NCBI GenBank assembly: GCA_964639205.1
Contig: CAZXCG010000044.1
Coordinates: forward strand, 1 to 6,240
Origin: CAZXCG01 sp964639205
Lineage (GTDB): Bacteria; Bacillota; Clostridia; Oscillospirales; Acutalibacteraceae
Reading direction: 5' to 3'
Length of the DNA stretch: 6,240 nt
Below the pieces are notes generated by a model, which was not told the DNA's origin, did no database searches, and worked only from the letters and a program-made list of their open reading frames with translations. How positions within the stretch are numbered: the stretch's first letter is position 1; each line of letters starts with the position of its first letter. The position numbers and the translations under genes are program-made. Below, piece by piece: positions 1-5,783 of the stretch.

Positions 1-1021
1 TGCCGTTTTGCGCAGAGGAAGTAACGTTTGCACCCGTAATCGTGACATTGGCTCCGTTTGTTGCCAGCAGCGCCGCATTCATTCCGTAAAAATCGCCGTT
101 TTCCGTGTTGGAGCTGGAGCCTGCCGACTTGTCCACGGTAATACCGGTTAAGGTAACCGCTGCGCCGTCAATGCGGAGCGCGTTTTCATCGTCTCCGGTG
201 GAAGAATAGCTTGTGTCGGAATATTCGCCGTCAGTATCTATCGTGTTGGCGGAGGTTCCCTGCGTAACTTCTCCGGAACCGCCGAATCCGCCGCTTCCTC
301 CGCCGTTTTCTCCGCCGTTTTCTCCGGCGGCATATAAAACCGTCACTGTGGAAACGGCGTTACTGTTGTCCACCAGAATACTCAAAACTGCGCCGACGGC
401 AATATCGTCAATAGAACCCTCCGCGCTTTCCTCACTGTCGGAAGCTGCTTCGATTAAAATCGTGGCTTCGCCAATATCTAAAATCGCCGTTTCTCCGTTT
501 GCTGTGAACCCGTCGGAAGCTCCCGTTTCGCCGCCCGGCTGTCCTTGCGGCATCTCCGGCGGAGCGTCGTTGCCGGTCTGCGCATTATCGCCGCCGCCCG
601 TTTCTCCGTCCGGCAGCTCGGGAGGAGTTCCGCCGCTTTCGGCATTTTCATCTCCAGCCGGCATATCCGGAGGGGTCCCGCCGTTTTTGGCATTTTCATC
701 TCCCGCCGGCATATCCGGAGGGGTTCCGCCGTTTTCGGTGTTTTCGTCTCCCGCCGGCATATCCGGAGGTGTTTCCGCATCGGCGGAACCTGTACCGGTC
801 GGTTCCTGCTCGCCTTCAGCCGGCGCTTGCACAGCGCCGCCGCCCGTGCCGCCGGAAAACTCCCCAAGCTGAACGGCAACCAGCGTGCCGTCAACCGCAA
901 CGACCTTACCCGTCAGCGTTTGACCGGAATAGTCCGTTCCCGACTGAGCAGTGCCGGAACAAGCCGCTAACGAGCATATGATTAAAGCCGCAGCGCATAA
1001 AAGTGAAATAACTTTTTTCAT
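1..1021 (-). CDS. Surface lipoprotein with PPDMP repeats and beta-helix start (C-terminus beyond window)
   Basis: The reading frame is open from ATG at 1021 to the left edge (340 codons seen), so the C-terminus is missing. AGGAGG at 1031-1036 lies 9 nt before the ATG. Residues 1-21 form a lipoprotein signal: KK, a hydrophobic core and lipobox LAAC with Cys21 as the lipidated residue, so the product should be anchored outside the membrane. Residues 33-54 (GQTLTGKVVAVDGTLVAVQL) look like half of a small beta domain. After a Gly/Pro/Glu-rich linker, residues 172-230 (ending NAVSTVTVLY) look like the other half. Residues 84-131 are three 16-residue repeats of the type TPPDMPAGDENxxxGG, with degenerate copies to about 164. 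After a GGENGG linker, residues 256-340 (SYSSTGDDENALRIDG, VTLTGITVDKS, ANVTITGANVTSSAQNG) match the start of a parallel beta-helix like those of clostridial carbohydrate-binding or adhesin-like surface proteins. Ligand unknown. The large plus-strand frames opposite are shadows. Confidence 0.88.
   Translation of the reverse strand, partial: MKKVISLLCAAALIICSLAACSGTAQSGTDYSGQTLTGKVVAVDGTLVAVQLGEFSGGTGGGAVQAPAEGEQEPTGTGSADAETPPDMPAGDENTENGGTPPDMPAGDENAKNGGTPPDMPAGDENAESGGTPPELPDGETGGGDNAQTGNDAPPEMPQGQPGGETGASDGFTANGETAILDIGEATILIEAASDSEESAEGSIDDIAVGAVLSILVDNSNAVSTVTVLYAAGENGGENGGGSGGFGGSGEVTQGTSANTIDTDGEYSDTSYSSTGDDENALRIDGAAVTLTGITVDKSAGSSSNTENGDFYGMNAALLATNGANVTITGANVTSSAQNG
590..772 (-). repeat. 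48-bp tandem repeat inside the lipoprotein gene
   Basis: Three near-identical 48-bp units (772-725, 724-677, 676-629) are followed by a shorter diverged fourth (628 to about 590). The sequence GCATATCCGGAGG recurs on the plus strand at 661, 709 and 757, exactly 48 bp apart. Each unit encodes 16 residues (TPPDMPAGDEN plus a variable tail ending GG). The unit length is a multiple of three, so copy-number change would keep the frame. The encoded segment is proline-, acidic- and glycine-rich, probably an extended spacer rather than a folded domain. Confidence 0.9.
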
Positions 1022-1030
1022 AGCTAAAAA

Positions 1031-1118
1031 CCTCCTTAATATACTTTCAATGTATAAGCTTTAAAAGACAGCATAGTCGCTATGCCTTAATTATAGTTAA
1101 AAGCATTTTATATATCCC
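1031..1118 (-). promoter_or_regulatory. Likely promoter and leader of the lipoprotein gene
   Basis: Read on the minus strand, a perfect TATAAT lies at 1095-1090. The box 17 bp upstream (GGGATA, 1118-1113) is a poor -35, so an activator or another sigma factor may be needed. A GCATAG-loop-CTATGC inverted repeat (1071-1085) would sit at the transcript start or act as an operator. The ribosome binding site AGGAGG is at 1036-1031. The -10 box and ribosome site are clear; the promoter as a whole is tentative. Confidence 0.4.
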
Positions 1119-1143
1119 TGCCGGAATTCTGAACCGAAGCCCG

Positions 1144-1214
1144 CCGCCTTAGAGGCGGTGTGCAGGCGTTCGGGTTATGCGGCTTTCCCGCCGCGTTTAT
1201 TAACCTGCCGCACA
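1144..1214. repeat. Cluster of GC-rich inverted repeats
   Basis: The first dyad is CCGCCT-TAG-AGGCGG (1144-1158). Next to it is a nested structure: TGTGC (1159-1163) pairs with GCACA (1210-1214), GGTTA (1173-1177) with TAACC (1201-1205), and GCGGC (1179-1183) with GCCGC (1190-1194) around TTTCCC. There is no T-run on either side, so this is not a plain terminator. It lies between the divergent lipoprotein and marR promoters and could be a structured RNA, a small palindromic repeat element or a regulator-binding region. Confidence 0.5.
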
Positions 1215-1299
1215 CGGGGGCAATACATCGAGCCTGCATATTAAACAAAACAGCGGACAAATATTTTACGGGCTAATATGCGCAGCCTCAAACGCGCTG

Positions 1300-1328
1300 T
1301 TGACAGATAACGAAAGGAGTGGTATTAT
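1300..1328 (+). promoter_or_regulatory. Sigma-A type promoter of the marR-MATE operon
   Basis: TTGACA (1300-1305, perfect -35) is followed by a 17-bp spacer and TATTAT (1323-1328, five of six to the -10 consensus). Transcription should begin near 1335, inside the dyad at 1328-1363. That leaves an untranslated leader of about 160 nt before the marR start at 1496. It is the strongest promoter match on the plus strand. Confidence 0.75.
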
Positions 1329-1363
1329 ATAATTCGCAAGCGATGTATCGCTTGCGAATTATA
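1328..1363. promoter_or_regulatory. Perfect 36-bp dyad overlapping the promoter: probable MarR operator
   Basis: Left arm TATAATTCGCAAGCGA (1328-1343) and right arm TCGCTTGCGAATTATA (1348-1363) are exact reverse complements around TGTA. Each half contains its own smaller dyad, TCGC-AA-GCGA (1334-1343) and TCGC-TT-GCGA (1348-1357), with centres 14 bp apart. The element starts at the last base of the -10 box and covers the predicted transcription start, where a bound repressor would block transcription. MarR-family dimers bind such dyads, and the next gene encodes one. Binding is inferred. Confidence 0.65.
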
Positions 1364-1473
1364 CCGGAGCAACGCTTCCGGCAAGCCTTACTTAACCGAG
1401 GCGCCGCCGTAACTGCTGCGTGCGCGGAGCGCAGGCGAACAGGCTTCCATATGGGGCTTTGCCCCGTCATTAT
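1364..1473 (+). ncRNA. Structured 5' leader upstream of marR
   Basis: The leader contains several possible stems: CCGGAGC with GCTTCCGG (1364-1381, one bulge), CTGCG with CGCAG, AAGCCT (1383-1388) with AGGCTT (1441-1446), and a compact GGGGC-TTT-GCCCC hairpin (1453-1465). Bases 1441-1473 recur near the right edge at 6136-6168. I do not recognise a riboswitch class, and there is no T-run terminator, so the role is unknown. A reading frame runs through it into marR, but it has no ribosome site of its own and is not taken as coding. Confidence 0.3.
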
Positions 1474-1482
1474 ATTGTGTTC

Positions 1483-1487
1483 GGAGG
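1483..1487 (+). promoter_or_regulatory. Ribosome binding site setting the marR start
   Basis: GGAGG lies 8 nt before ATG 1496. It supports this start over upstream in-frame starts back to 1319, which would add 59 residues unlike any MarR N-terminus. Confidence 0.85.
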
Positions 1488-1495
1488 ACTTAAAA

Positions 1496-1942
1496 ATGAT
1501 AGAGGTTTCTCAATTCAAAACGGCGACCAGATTGGTGCAGCTCGGAAATGCCGTTACTTATTTCAGAAACATCAAGGAAAAGGAAATAGGGCTGACGTCA
1601 GTCCAGAGCGACGCGATGCGCGCGATTCTGGAAAATCCGGGAATAACCGCCGTTATGCTGAAAGAAAAAATGCGATTATCGCAGTCTACTATGGCCGGCA
1701 TTCTGTTCCGCTTGGAGCGTAAGGGAATAATTATGAAATCAGCGGATGAAAAAGACGGGAGAAAAGCCATTCTTTCAGCCACCGAATTAGGGGAAGCTCT
1801 GGCGGAATCCTTAAAGATAACCGCGCTCGAAACACAGCGGGAGCTTACAGCGGGCATGAGCTGTGAAGAAAAAGCAGAGTTTGACAGGCTTCTGCAAATA
1901 GCCCTTGACAACATGCACGCAATCAGAACAGGGAAGGAATGA
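1496..1942 (+). CDS. MarR-family transcriptional regulator
   Basis: This is a 148-residue protein, the usual MarR length, with the MarR layout of an N-terminal dimerisation helix, a winged helix-turn-helix and C-terminal helices. Residues 32-48 (GLTSVQSDAMRAILENP) lead into the HTH (about 50-77, with LSQSTMAGILFRLERKG as recognition helix). The wing (78-96) holds DEKDGRK (84-90), the family's DxR motif. The C-terminal helices (about 98-145) close the dimer interface. It probably binds DNA as a ligand-responsive dimer. The stop lies 7 bp before the MATE gene, so the two are one operon. A regulator next to a MATE pump resembles MepR-MepA of Staphylococcus aureus. The perfect dyad over the promoter suggests autorepression, relieved by a pump substrate. 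Ligand and target are inferred. Confidence 0.93.
   Translation: MIEVSQFKTATRLVQLGNAVTYFRNIKEKEIGLTSVQSDAMRAILENPGITAVMLKEKMRLSQSTMAGILFRLERKGIIMKSADEKDGRKAILSATELGEALAESLKITALETQRELTAGMSCEEKAEFDRLLQIALDNMHAIRTGKE
1931..1938 (+). promoter_or_regulatory. Ribosome binding site supporting GTG 1950 for the MATE gene
   Basis: GGGAAGGA sits 11 nt before GTG 1950, at the end of marR. The longer in-frame alternative, TTG 1905, has no comparable site and would overlap marR by 38 bp. Confidence 0.55.
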
Positions 1943-1949
1943 ACGGTTT

Positions 1950-3305
1950 GTGAATAATAACGCCGAAATATTTGAAAGTATGCCGATAAAAAAGGCACTC
2001 GCAAAGCTGGCGGTGCCGACAATTATCAGCCAGCTTATCACCATGATTTACAATTTGGCGGATACCTTTTTTGTAGGACAAACAAACGACCCGCTCAAGG
2101 TTGCCGCCGTATCCGTGGCAAGCGTTTTGTTCTTTCTGCTGACTGCCTGGGCAAATCTGTTCGGCATCGGCGGAGGAAGCCTTATGTCGCAGCTGCTCGG
2201 GCAAAAGGACGAACAGGGCGCAAAAGACGTATGCGCGGTCAGTATGTATGGCACAATTATCATATCGGGAGTATACGCCTTGCTGTGCTTTGCTCTCAGA
2301 GAGCCCCTTTTGGGGTTAGTGGGAGCTACCGCCAACACACTTAAATACGCGGCGTCCTACACACTGTTTGCAATTGTAATCGGCGGCGTCCCCGCAACCA
2401 TGTGCATGGCTATGTCTCACCTTTTACGTAACGCCGGTTACTCGAGACAGGCCGGCTTCGGCGTTGGTATGGGTGGAGTTTTGAACATCATTCTTGATCC
2501 GCTCTTTATGTTCGTAATCCTGCCGGAAGGCTATGAAGTTGCCGGAGCCGCCATTGCCACTATGATTTCCAATATAATAGCCATGATTTACTGCGCCGTG
2601 GTCTTTTTCCGTCTGCGGAAGAAATCGGTTCTCTCCTTTTCACCCCGCGGCGCCATTCGCGGAGCAAAAAAGCTTGTAAGAATTCTCTCGGTCGGTCTGC
2701 CGTCCGCCGTAAGCAGCTTTCTTGTCAGCATCACGATTATGATTACAAACGCTCTGTACGCCGCCTACAGCGACACGGCGGTAGCCGCCAACGGAATCTT
2801 CAAGAAGCTTGAAATGTTCCCGCTGAACGTAAGCGTCGGCTTATGTCAGGGGCTTATCCCTCTGGTAGCCTACAATTACGCCGCCGGAAACCATAAGCGC
2901 ATGACGGAAGCCATCCGCTGTGCCCGGAACGCAGGGCTTGTCTTCAACCTGATTTGCCTTGTTATCTTTGAGCTTTTCGCCAATCGGATTGCCGGACTGT
3001 TTATCGACGAGGCGGAAACAGTCCGGCTTGCGGCAAATTTTGTGCGGATCGGATTTCTGGTTACACCCGTTCTGTTTTATAATAAAAAGATTTGCTACAC
3101 ATTTCAGGCGATGGGCGACGGCGGAAAATCCCTGCTTGTGACCCTCTGCCGAGAAGGAATATTCAACATACCTCTGCTCTTTTTGATGAACGCCGTTTTC
3201 GGAATGTACGGCGTTGCCTGGACGCAGATTGTCGCGGACGGGATAACGCTCATCATTTCGGTTTTGCTTTACCGCGGTTTTGTTAAAAAGCTGAAACCCG
3301 CATAG
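1950..3305 (+). CDS. MATE-family multidrug/cation efflux transporter (MepA-like)
   Basis: From GTG 1950 this is 451 residues, a normal MATE length, with about 12 hydrophobic segments in two similar halves. Diagnostic stretches are MPIKKALAKLAVPTIISQLI (11-30), LADTFFVGQ (36-44), GIGGGSLMSQLLGQ (72-85), NIILDPLFMF (179-188) opening the end of the first half, and GLIPLVAYNYAAGNHKRM (301-318) in the second. MATE pumps sit in the cytoplasmic membrane and exchange Na+ or H+ for cationic drugs or metabolites. The N-terminus (FESMPIKKALAKLAVPTI) fits the MepA-like branch common in Clostridia. It is translated just after the MarR regulator and is probably controlled by it. Both halves are intact. Substrate cannot be told from sequence. 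An alternative start, ATG 1980, would give MPIKKAL. Confidence 0.93.
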   Translation: MNNNAEIFESMPIKKALAKLAVPTIISQLITMIYNLADTFFVGQTNDPLKVAAVSVASVLFFLLTAWANLFGIGGGSLMSQLLGQKDEQGAKDVCAVSMYGTIIISGVYALLCFALREPLLGLVGATANTLKYAASYTLFAIVIGGVPATMCMAMSHLLRNAGYSRQAGFGVGMGGVLNIILDPLFMFVILPEGYEVAGAAIATMISNIIAMIYCAVVFFRLRKKSVLSFSPRGAIRGAKKLVRILSVGLPSAVSSFLVSITIMITNALYAAYSDTAVAANGIFKKLEMFPLNVSVGLCQGLIPLVAYNYAAGNHKRMTEAIRCARNAGLVFNLICLVIFELFANRIAGLFIDEAETVRLAANFVRIGFLVTPVLFYNKKICYTFQAMGDGGKSLLVTLCREGIFNIPLLFLMNAVFGMYGVAWTQIVADGITLIISVLLYRGFVKKLKPA

Positions 3306-3469
3306 AAATATTTTCCCCGCATTTCGGCTGAAGTTACTGTGTCCGCAAAAGCGCCCGCGTTATGCGGAGCTTCGGCGTCAACAGGCTTTATCTGCGCGGA
3401 TTTTCTGCTCCCGCCGCCTTTGAATATCGGTCTCATATATTACAACGGCACGGGGCAATACGGAACATT
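3306..3469 (+). other. Intergenic region between MATE and glycosyltransferase genes
   Basis: No gene is seen. TCCGC (3342-3346) can pair with GCGGA at 3364-3368, or with GCGGA at 3396-3400 followed by TTTTC, a weak candidate for a terminator or attenuator. TTGAAT (3420-3425) is -35-like, but the nearest TATATT is only 10 bp away, so no promoter can be supported. Whether the glycosyltransferase is read from the marR promoter stays open. Confidence 0.3.
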
Positions 3470-3474
3470 GGAGG
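3470..3474 (+). promoter_or_regulatory. Ribosome binding site that fixes a TTG start
   Basis: GGAGG is 7 nt before TTG 3482. No ATG or GTG lies in frame near it, and the encoded MNLLFSID is the normal start of a family 8 glycosyltransferase, so TTG is very likely the true start. Confidence 0.8.
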
Positions 3475-3481
3475 CTGAACC

Positions 3482-4279
3482 TTGAATCTGTTATTTTCTA
3501 TCGATAAAAATGCCGCCGCGTTATTCCGCAATTGCGTCAAATCCATTGTAAAGAACGGCGGAGGTCACAGCTACACCGCTTATATTCTGCACTCGGATCT
3601 TGACGAAGAAGCAATGGATGCGCTCAGAGCAGCTTCCGGCGAAGCTGTAAAATGCCGCTTCATTACCGTTGATCCCGATTTGTTTGAGGGGTTCCCCGTA
3701 TCCGGGCGCTATCCGAAACAAATCTATTACCGGCTGGCCGCGCCCCTGCTGCTGCCGGAAGAATTAGAGCGGATTTTATACCTTGATGTGGATACTTTAA
3801 TCATCAATCCGCCGGACGCTCTTTATGAAATGGATTTTGAAGGCGCTTACTGCGTCGCCTGCACACATACCCACGAGTTTTTGACAAAAGTAAATCAAGC
3901 CCGCCTCGGTATAAGAAAAAAGGCTCCGTATATCAACAGCGGCGTTATGGTGCTTAATTTGCCCGCTCTGAGGAAGAATCTGCAAATCAGCGACGTCCGG
4001 GATTATGTAAATGAGAAAAAGCATACGCTCATTCTCCCGGATCAGGACATTATCACCGCGCTGTACGGAGAGAACGTAAAGCTTGCCGATACAATGCGTT
4101 ACAACCTCAGTGACAGGATTCTTTCCTTTTATAACGCAAATCCGAAAAACAAACCCTTGAATTTAGATTGGGTCAGGAAAAACGCCGTGATAATCCATTA
4201 CTGCGGAAAAAACAAGCCCTGGAAAGAAGGCTACAAGGGCATTTTAGACGCTTTTTATAAAGAGCTGCCGCTTTACTGA
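3482..4279 (+). CDS. Family 8 glycosyltransferase (LPS/general-stress-protein A type)
   Basis: The 265-residue protein is about the size of a bare GT8 catalytic domain. It starts with the nucleotide-binding strand MNLLFSIDKN (1-10). YYRLAAPLLLPE (82-93) leads to YLDVDTLI (100-107), where DVD (102-104) is the DxD that holds the metal ion and sugar nucleotide. INSGVMVLNL (151-160), LPDQDIIT (185-192) and IIHYCGKNKPW (237-247, the second metal/phosphate-binding His region) complete the GT8 signature. GT8 enzymes are retaining transferases, usually using UDP-glucose or UDP-galactose, and in bacteria often act on lipopolysaccharide, teichoic acid or protein acceptors. No signal peptide or membrane segment is seen, so it should be cytoplasmic. 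No other glycan gene is nearby, so the acceptor cannot be inferred. The gene has a TTG start and lies 176 bp after the MATE gene. Confidence 0.92.
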   Translation: MNLLFSIDKNAAALFRNCVKSIVKNGGGHSYTAYILHSDLDEEAMDALRAASGEAVKCRFITVDPDLFEGFPVSGRYPKQIYYRLAAPLLLPEELERILYLDVDTLIINPPDALYEMDFEGAYCVACTHTHEFLTKVNQARLGIRKKAPYINSGVMVLNLPALRKNLQISDVRDYVNEKKHTLILPDQDIITALYGENVKLADTMRYNLSDRILSFYNANPKNKPLNLDWVRKNAVIIHYCGKNKPWKEGYKGILDAFYKELPLY

Positions 4280-4331
4280 AATGTTTAAAAGCCCGTCCGG
4301 AAAAGAACAGGTCTGTGCAGGTATATCGAGG

Positions 4332-4384
4332 AAAAACGGTGAAAAGCTCTGCTTAGAAGGCTTCGGCTTAAACCGTGTTTTCTT
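4332..4384. terminator. Probable bidirectional terminator between convergent genes
   Basis: ACGGT (4336-4340) pairs with ACCGT (4372-4376), and inside this AAGC (4344-4347) pairs with GCTT (4366-4369). The stem is flanked by AAAAA on the left and GTTTTCTTT on the right, so transcripts from either direction end in a U-rich tail. It lies midway between the stops of the glycosyltransferase and the membrane protein. The stem is short and has an internal loop, hence moderate confidence. Confidence 0.45.
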
Positions 4385-4403
4385 TACATAAGCTTACTGA
4401 AAT

Positions 4404-4988
4404 TCAGGCGCGGGCGATAAGCAGCGACAGCGCCGCCATATAACCGGCTGCCGAAATGAGCGGAATCATTCCGTCGATATATCCCGCCCGGTCGCCGAGA
4501 CCGTAGTAGAGAATATAGCAGACCATACTCAGCACCGCAACAAGAAGAGCCGCGGCAAACAGTACAACCGTGACGTTTCCGGAAATTATCTCCATGCCGT
4601 AAAGCGCGTTGCTCTCTAAAAAAACCAGCGCGGTCCAGCATATAATCAAGAGAAGCTCGGTCGTAACCTGCCTGTGAAACGCAATCTGCGTTACAGCAAG
4701 CAGCGCAATATAAGAAAGCACCGCGGTCAGAAGGACGGCTCCGGCAGAAAAGAAGGAATCAACCGCGTCCGCTCCGTTCGCCCCTTTTATGATCATTACC
4801 GCCGCCGCAATACCCAAAACGGCAGCCGGTATCAGCAGCCAGCCTGATTTTATTCCCTTTACGGCGCCTGTGGGCTTGAACGCTAAAATCCACCAAAGCA
4901 GGTAGAACGCGCAGCAGCCCGCCAACAGTAGGTTGCCCCATAGCATTTGCCGCGCGGCGCGGCTTGTTTCAACGACCGTTTTTCTCAC
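4404..4988 (-). CDS. Six-helix integral membrane protein of unknown function
   Basis: The 194-residue product is mostly hydrophobic, with segments near 18-37, 49-68, 80-102, 110-128, 137-161 and 174-192, which suggests six helices. The basic N-terminus (MRKTVVETSRAARQ) points to a cytoplasmic start. I do not recognise a family: there is no ATP-binding, metal-binding or catalytic motif, though acidic residues occur at the helix edges (Glu125 in LVFLESNALYG, Asp172 in YIDGMIPL). The gene follows the flavin protein gene by 42 bp and is probably the last gene of that operon. The start is uncertain. GTG 4988 lies inside a GAGGTGAG sequence that itself looks like a ribosome site, and the next in-frame start (ATG 4946, residue 15) has no clear site. 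A non-standard ACG at 4979 would be well spaced but is unproven. Confidence 0.7.
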   Translation of the reverse strand: MRKTVVETSRAARQMLWGNLLLAGCCAFYLLWWILAFKPTGAVKGIKSGWLLIPAAVLGIAAAVMIIKGANGADAVDSFFSAGAVLLTAVLSYIALLAVTQIAFHRQVTTELLLIICWTALVFLESNALYGMEIISGNVTVVLFAAALLVAVLSMVCYILYYGLGDRAGYIDGMIPLISAAGYMAALSLLIARA

Positions 4989-5030
4989 CTCGCTTTTCAG
5001 AGAACGCCTGCCTGTGGGTAAAAAACCGGG

Positions 5031-5426
5031 TTAAAGCAGAATTGTTTCCGGCTCGTGAGTGAAAGAAGAAATTACGGCGACCGCGTCTTTAAAATAATAC
5101 ACCGCCGTGTTGCCGTCGTTTTCATCGTACATATTCCGCAGATCGGGATAAGCGTCCAGCATAGATTTCTTCGCCTCGAACCGGTCGTCCTCAACAAGCG
5201 TCCCGGATACCCGAATCCATTCGCCGCCGGTCATGGCGCAGATTTCCGCCTTGGGGTTTGCCTCAATCTGCTTTGCAACGGGCTTTACTTTTCCGGTCTG
5301 GATGTAGAGCCTGCCTTCAAAAATGTTCACCGTGCCGAAAGGACGCACTCTCGGCTGATCGCCGTCAACCGTCGCGAGATAATAAACTCCCGCTTTCTTT
5401 AAAAAATCACATACTCTTTGCATCAT
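5031..5426 (-). CDS. Pyridoxamine 5'-phosphate oxidase-like FMN-binding protein
   Basis: This 131-residue protein is a compact single domain of the split-barrel flavin family. Typical stretches are YYLATVDGDQPRVRPFG (15-31), LYIQTGKVKPVAKQI (40-54), NPKAEICAM (57-65) and EWIRVSGTLVEDD (69-81), where the Arg/Lys and Thr residues usually hold FMN phosphate as a homodimer forms. The family includes pyridoxamine oxidases, heme-degrading and flavin/F420 reductases and many uncharacterised members. This short form lacks the C-terminal part of true PdxH, so vitamin B6 synthesis is unlikely and a general redox role fits better. AGGAGG at 5437-5432 serves two adjacent in-frame ATGs (5426 and 5423), and the second has the better 8-nt spacing. 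The gene lies between the Cys-rich and membrane protein genes on the same strand, with gaps of 45 and 42 bp. Confidence 0.9.
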   Translation of the reverse strand: MMQRVCDFLKKAGVYYLATVDGDQPRVRPFGTVNIFEGRLYIQTGKVKPVAKQIEANPKAEICAMTGGEWIRVSGTLVEDDRFEAKKSMLDAYPDLRNMYDENDGNTAVYYFKDAVAVISSFTHEPETILL

Positions 5427-5431
5427 TCATA

Positions 5432-5437
5432 CCTCCT
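5432..5437 (-). promoter_or_regulatory. Ribosome binding site of the flavin protein gene
   Basis: AGGAGG read on the minus strand lies 5 nt from ATG 5426 and 8 nt from ATG 5423. The protein could therefore begin MM or M. A third, out-of-frame ATG at 5430 is too close to the site. Confidence 0.75.
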
Positions 5438-5471
5438 GACCATTATTTGAATTCCGCACTTTCACGGAACG

Positions 5472-5687
5472 CTATCCTCTGACAAGCCCGGCGGAGAACT
5501 CCGCGTTAATTTCCGATATTTCTTTTTTACCGTCAATATACGGGCGGTAAATTTCATCTACTCTGCCGCCGCCCAAGCTGTCGCAGCCGTTGCAAAATTC
5601 ACATTCACTGCCGCAGCAGCTCAGTGCACTGCTGACAATTTTTTCGCGTTCTTCGCGGGTTGTATCCTTAATAAGTATTGATTTCAT
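5472..5687 (-). CDS. Small cysteine-rich protein, first gene of the operon
   Basis: The 71-residue product begins MKSILIKDTTREEREKIVSS, a charged helix-like segment. A cluster of five cysteines follows (24, 25, 29, 32, 35; pattern CC-x3-C-x2-C-x2-C), then a glycine run (39-41) and a polar tail (YRPYIDGKKEISEINAEFS). I recall similar short uncharacterised Clostridia proteins that begin MKSILIKDTT and share the YIDGKKE segment, but I know no assigned function. The cysteines could bind zinc or an iron-sulphur cluster; this is inference. There is no signal peptide. AAAGGAGG (5705-5698) lies 10 nt before the ATG. A strong promoter lies about 100 bp upstream, and the flavin protein gene follows after 45 bp. 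Confidence 0.82.
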   Translation of the reverse strand: MKSILIKDTTREEREKIVSSALSCCGSECEFCNGCDSLGGGRVDEIYRPYIDGKKEISEINAEFSAGLVRG

Positions 5688-5783
5688 AATAAGAATGCCT
5701 CCTTTACAATAATCCTTAATAACGGCGTTGTTCCGTTTATTTTCCTTGCCGCAGGGTAATAATCCGTGTTTAGAATGCGGTTC

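Noticed and set aside
629..772. Regular 48-bp repeats as a possible CRISPR array
   Set aside because: The units are contiguous with no unique spacers and encode an in-frame protein repeat.
213..872. Long plus-strand proline/serine-rich open frame
   Set aside because: It is the antisense of the lipoprotein gene, stays open because of the GC-rich repeats, and has no ribosome site. The minus-strand frame has a lipobox, ribosome site and domain matches.
1319..1495. N-terminal extension of the MarR protein
   Set aside because: There is no ribosome site at 1319, the predicted transcription start lies at about 1335, and GGAGG before ATG 1496 gives the normal MarR length.
1905..1949. Longer MATE start at TTG 1905
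   Set aside because: It overlaps marR and adds 15 residues (TTCTQSEQGRNER) not typical of MATE N-termini. GTG 1950 has an upstream GGGAAGGA.
3420..3441. Promoter for the glycosyltransferase (TTGAAT with TATATT)
   Set aside because: The spacer is only 10 bp, too short for a sigma-A promoter.
1137..3462. Possible shared repeat between the 1137-1230 and 3330-3475 intergenic regions (CCGCCGCCTT, GTTATGCGG, CGGGGCAATAC)
   Set aside because: Only short, differently ordered words match, as expected from similar base composition. No alignable longer repeat was found by eye.
5055..5402. Plus-strand 115-codon frame opposite the flavin protein
   Set aside because: It is a shadow of the well-recognised minus-strand flavin-binding gene and resembles no family.
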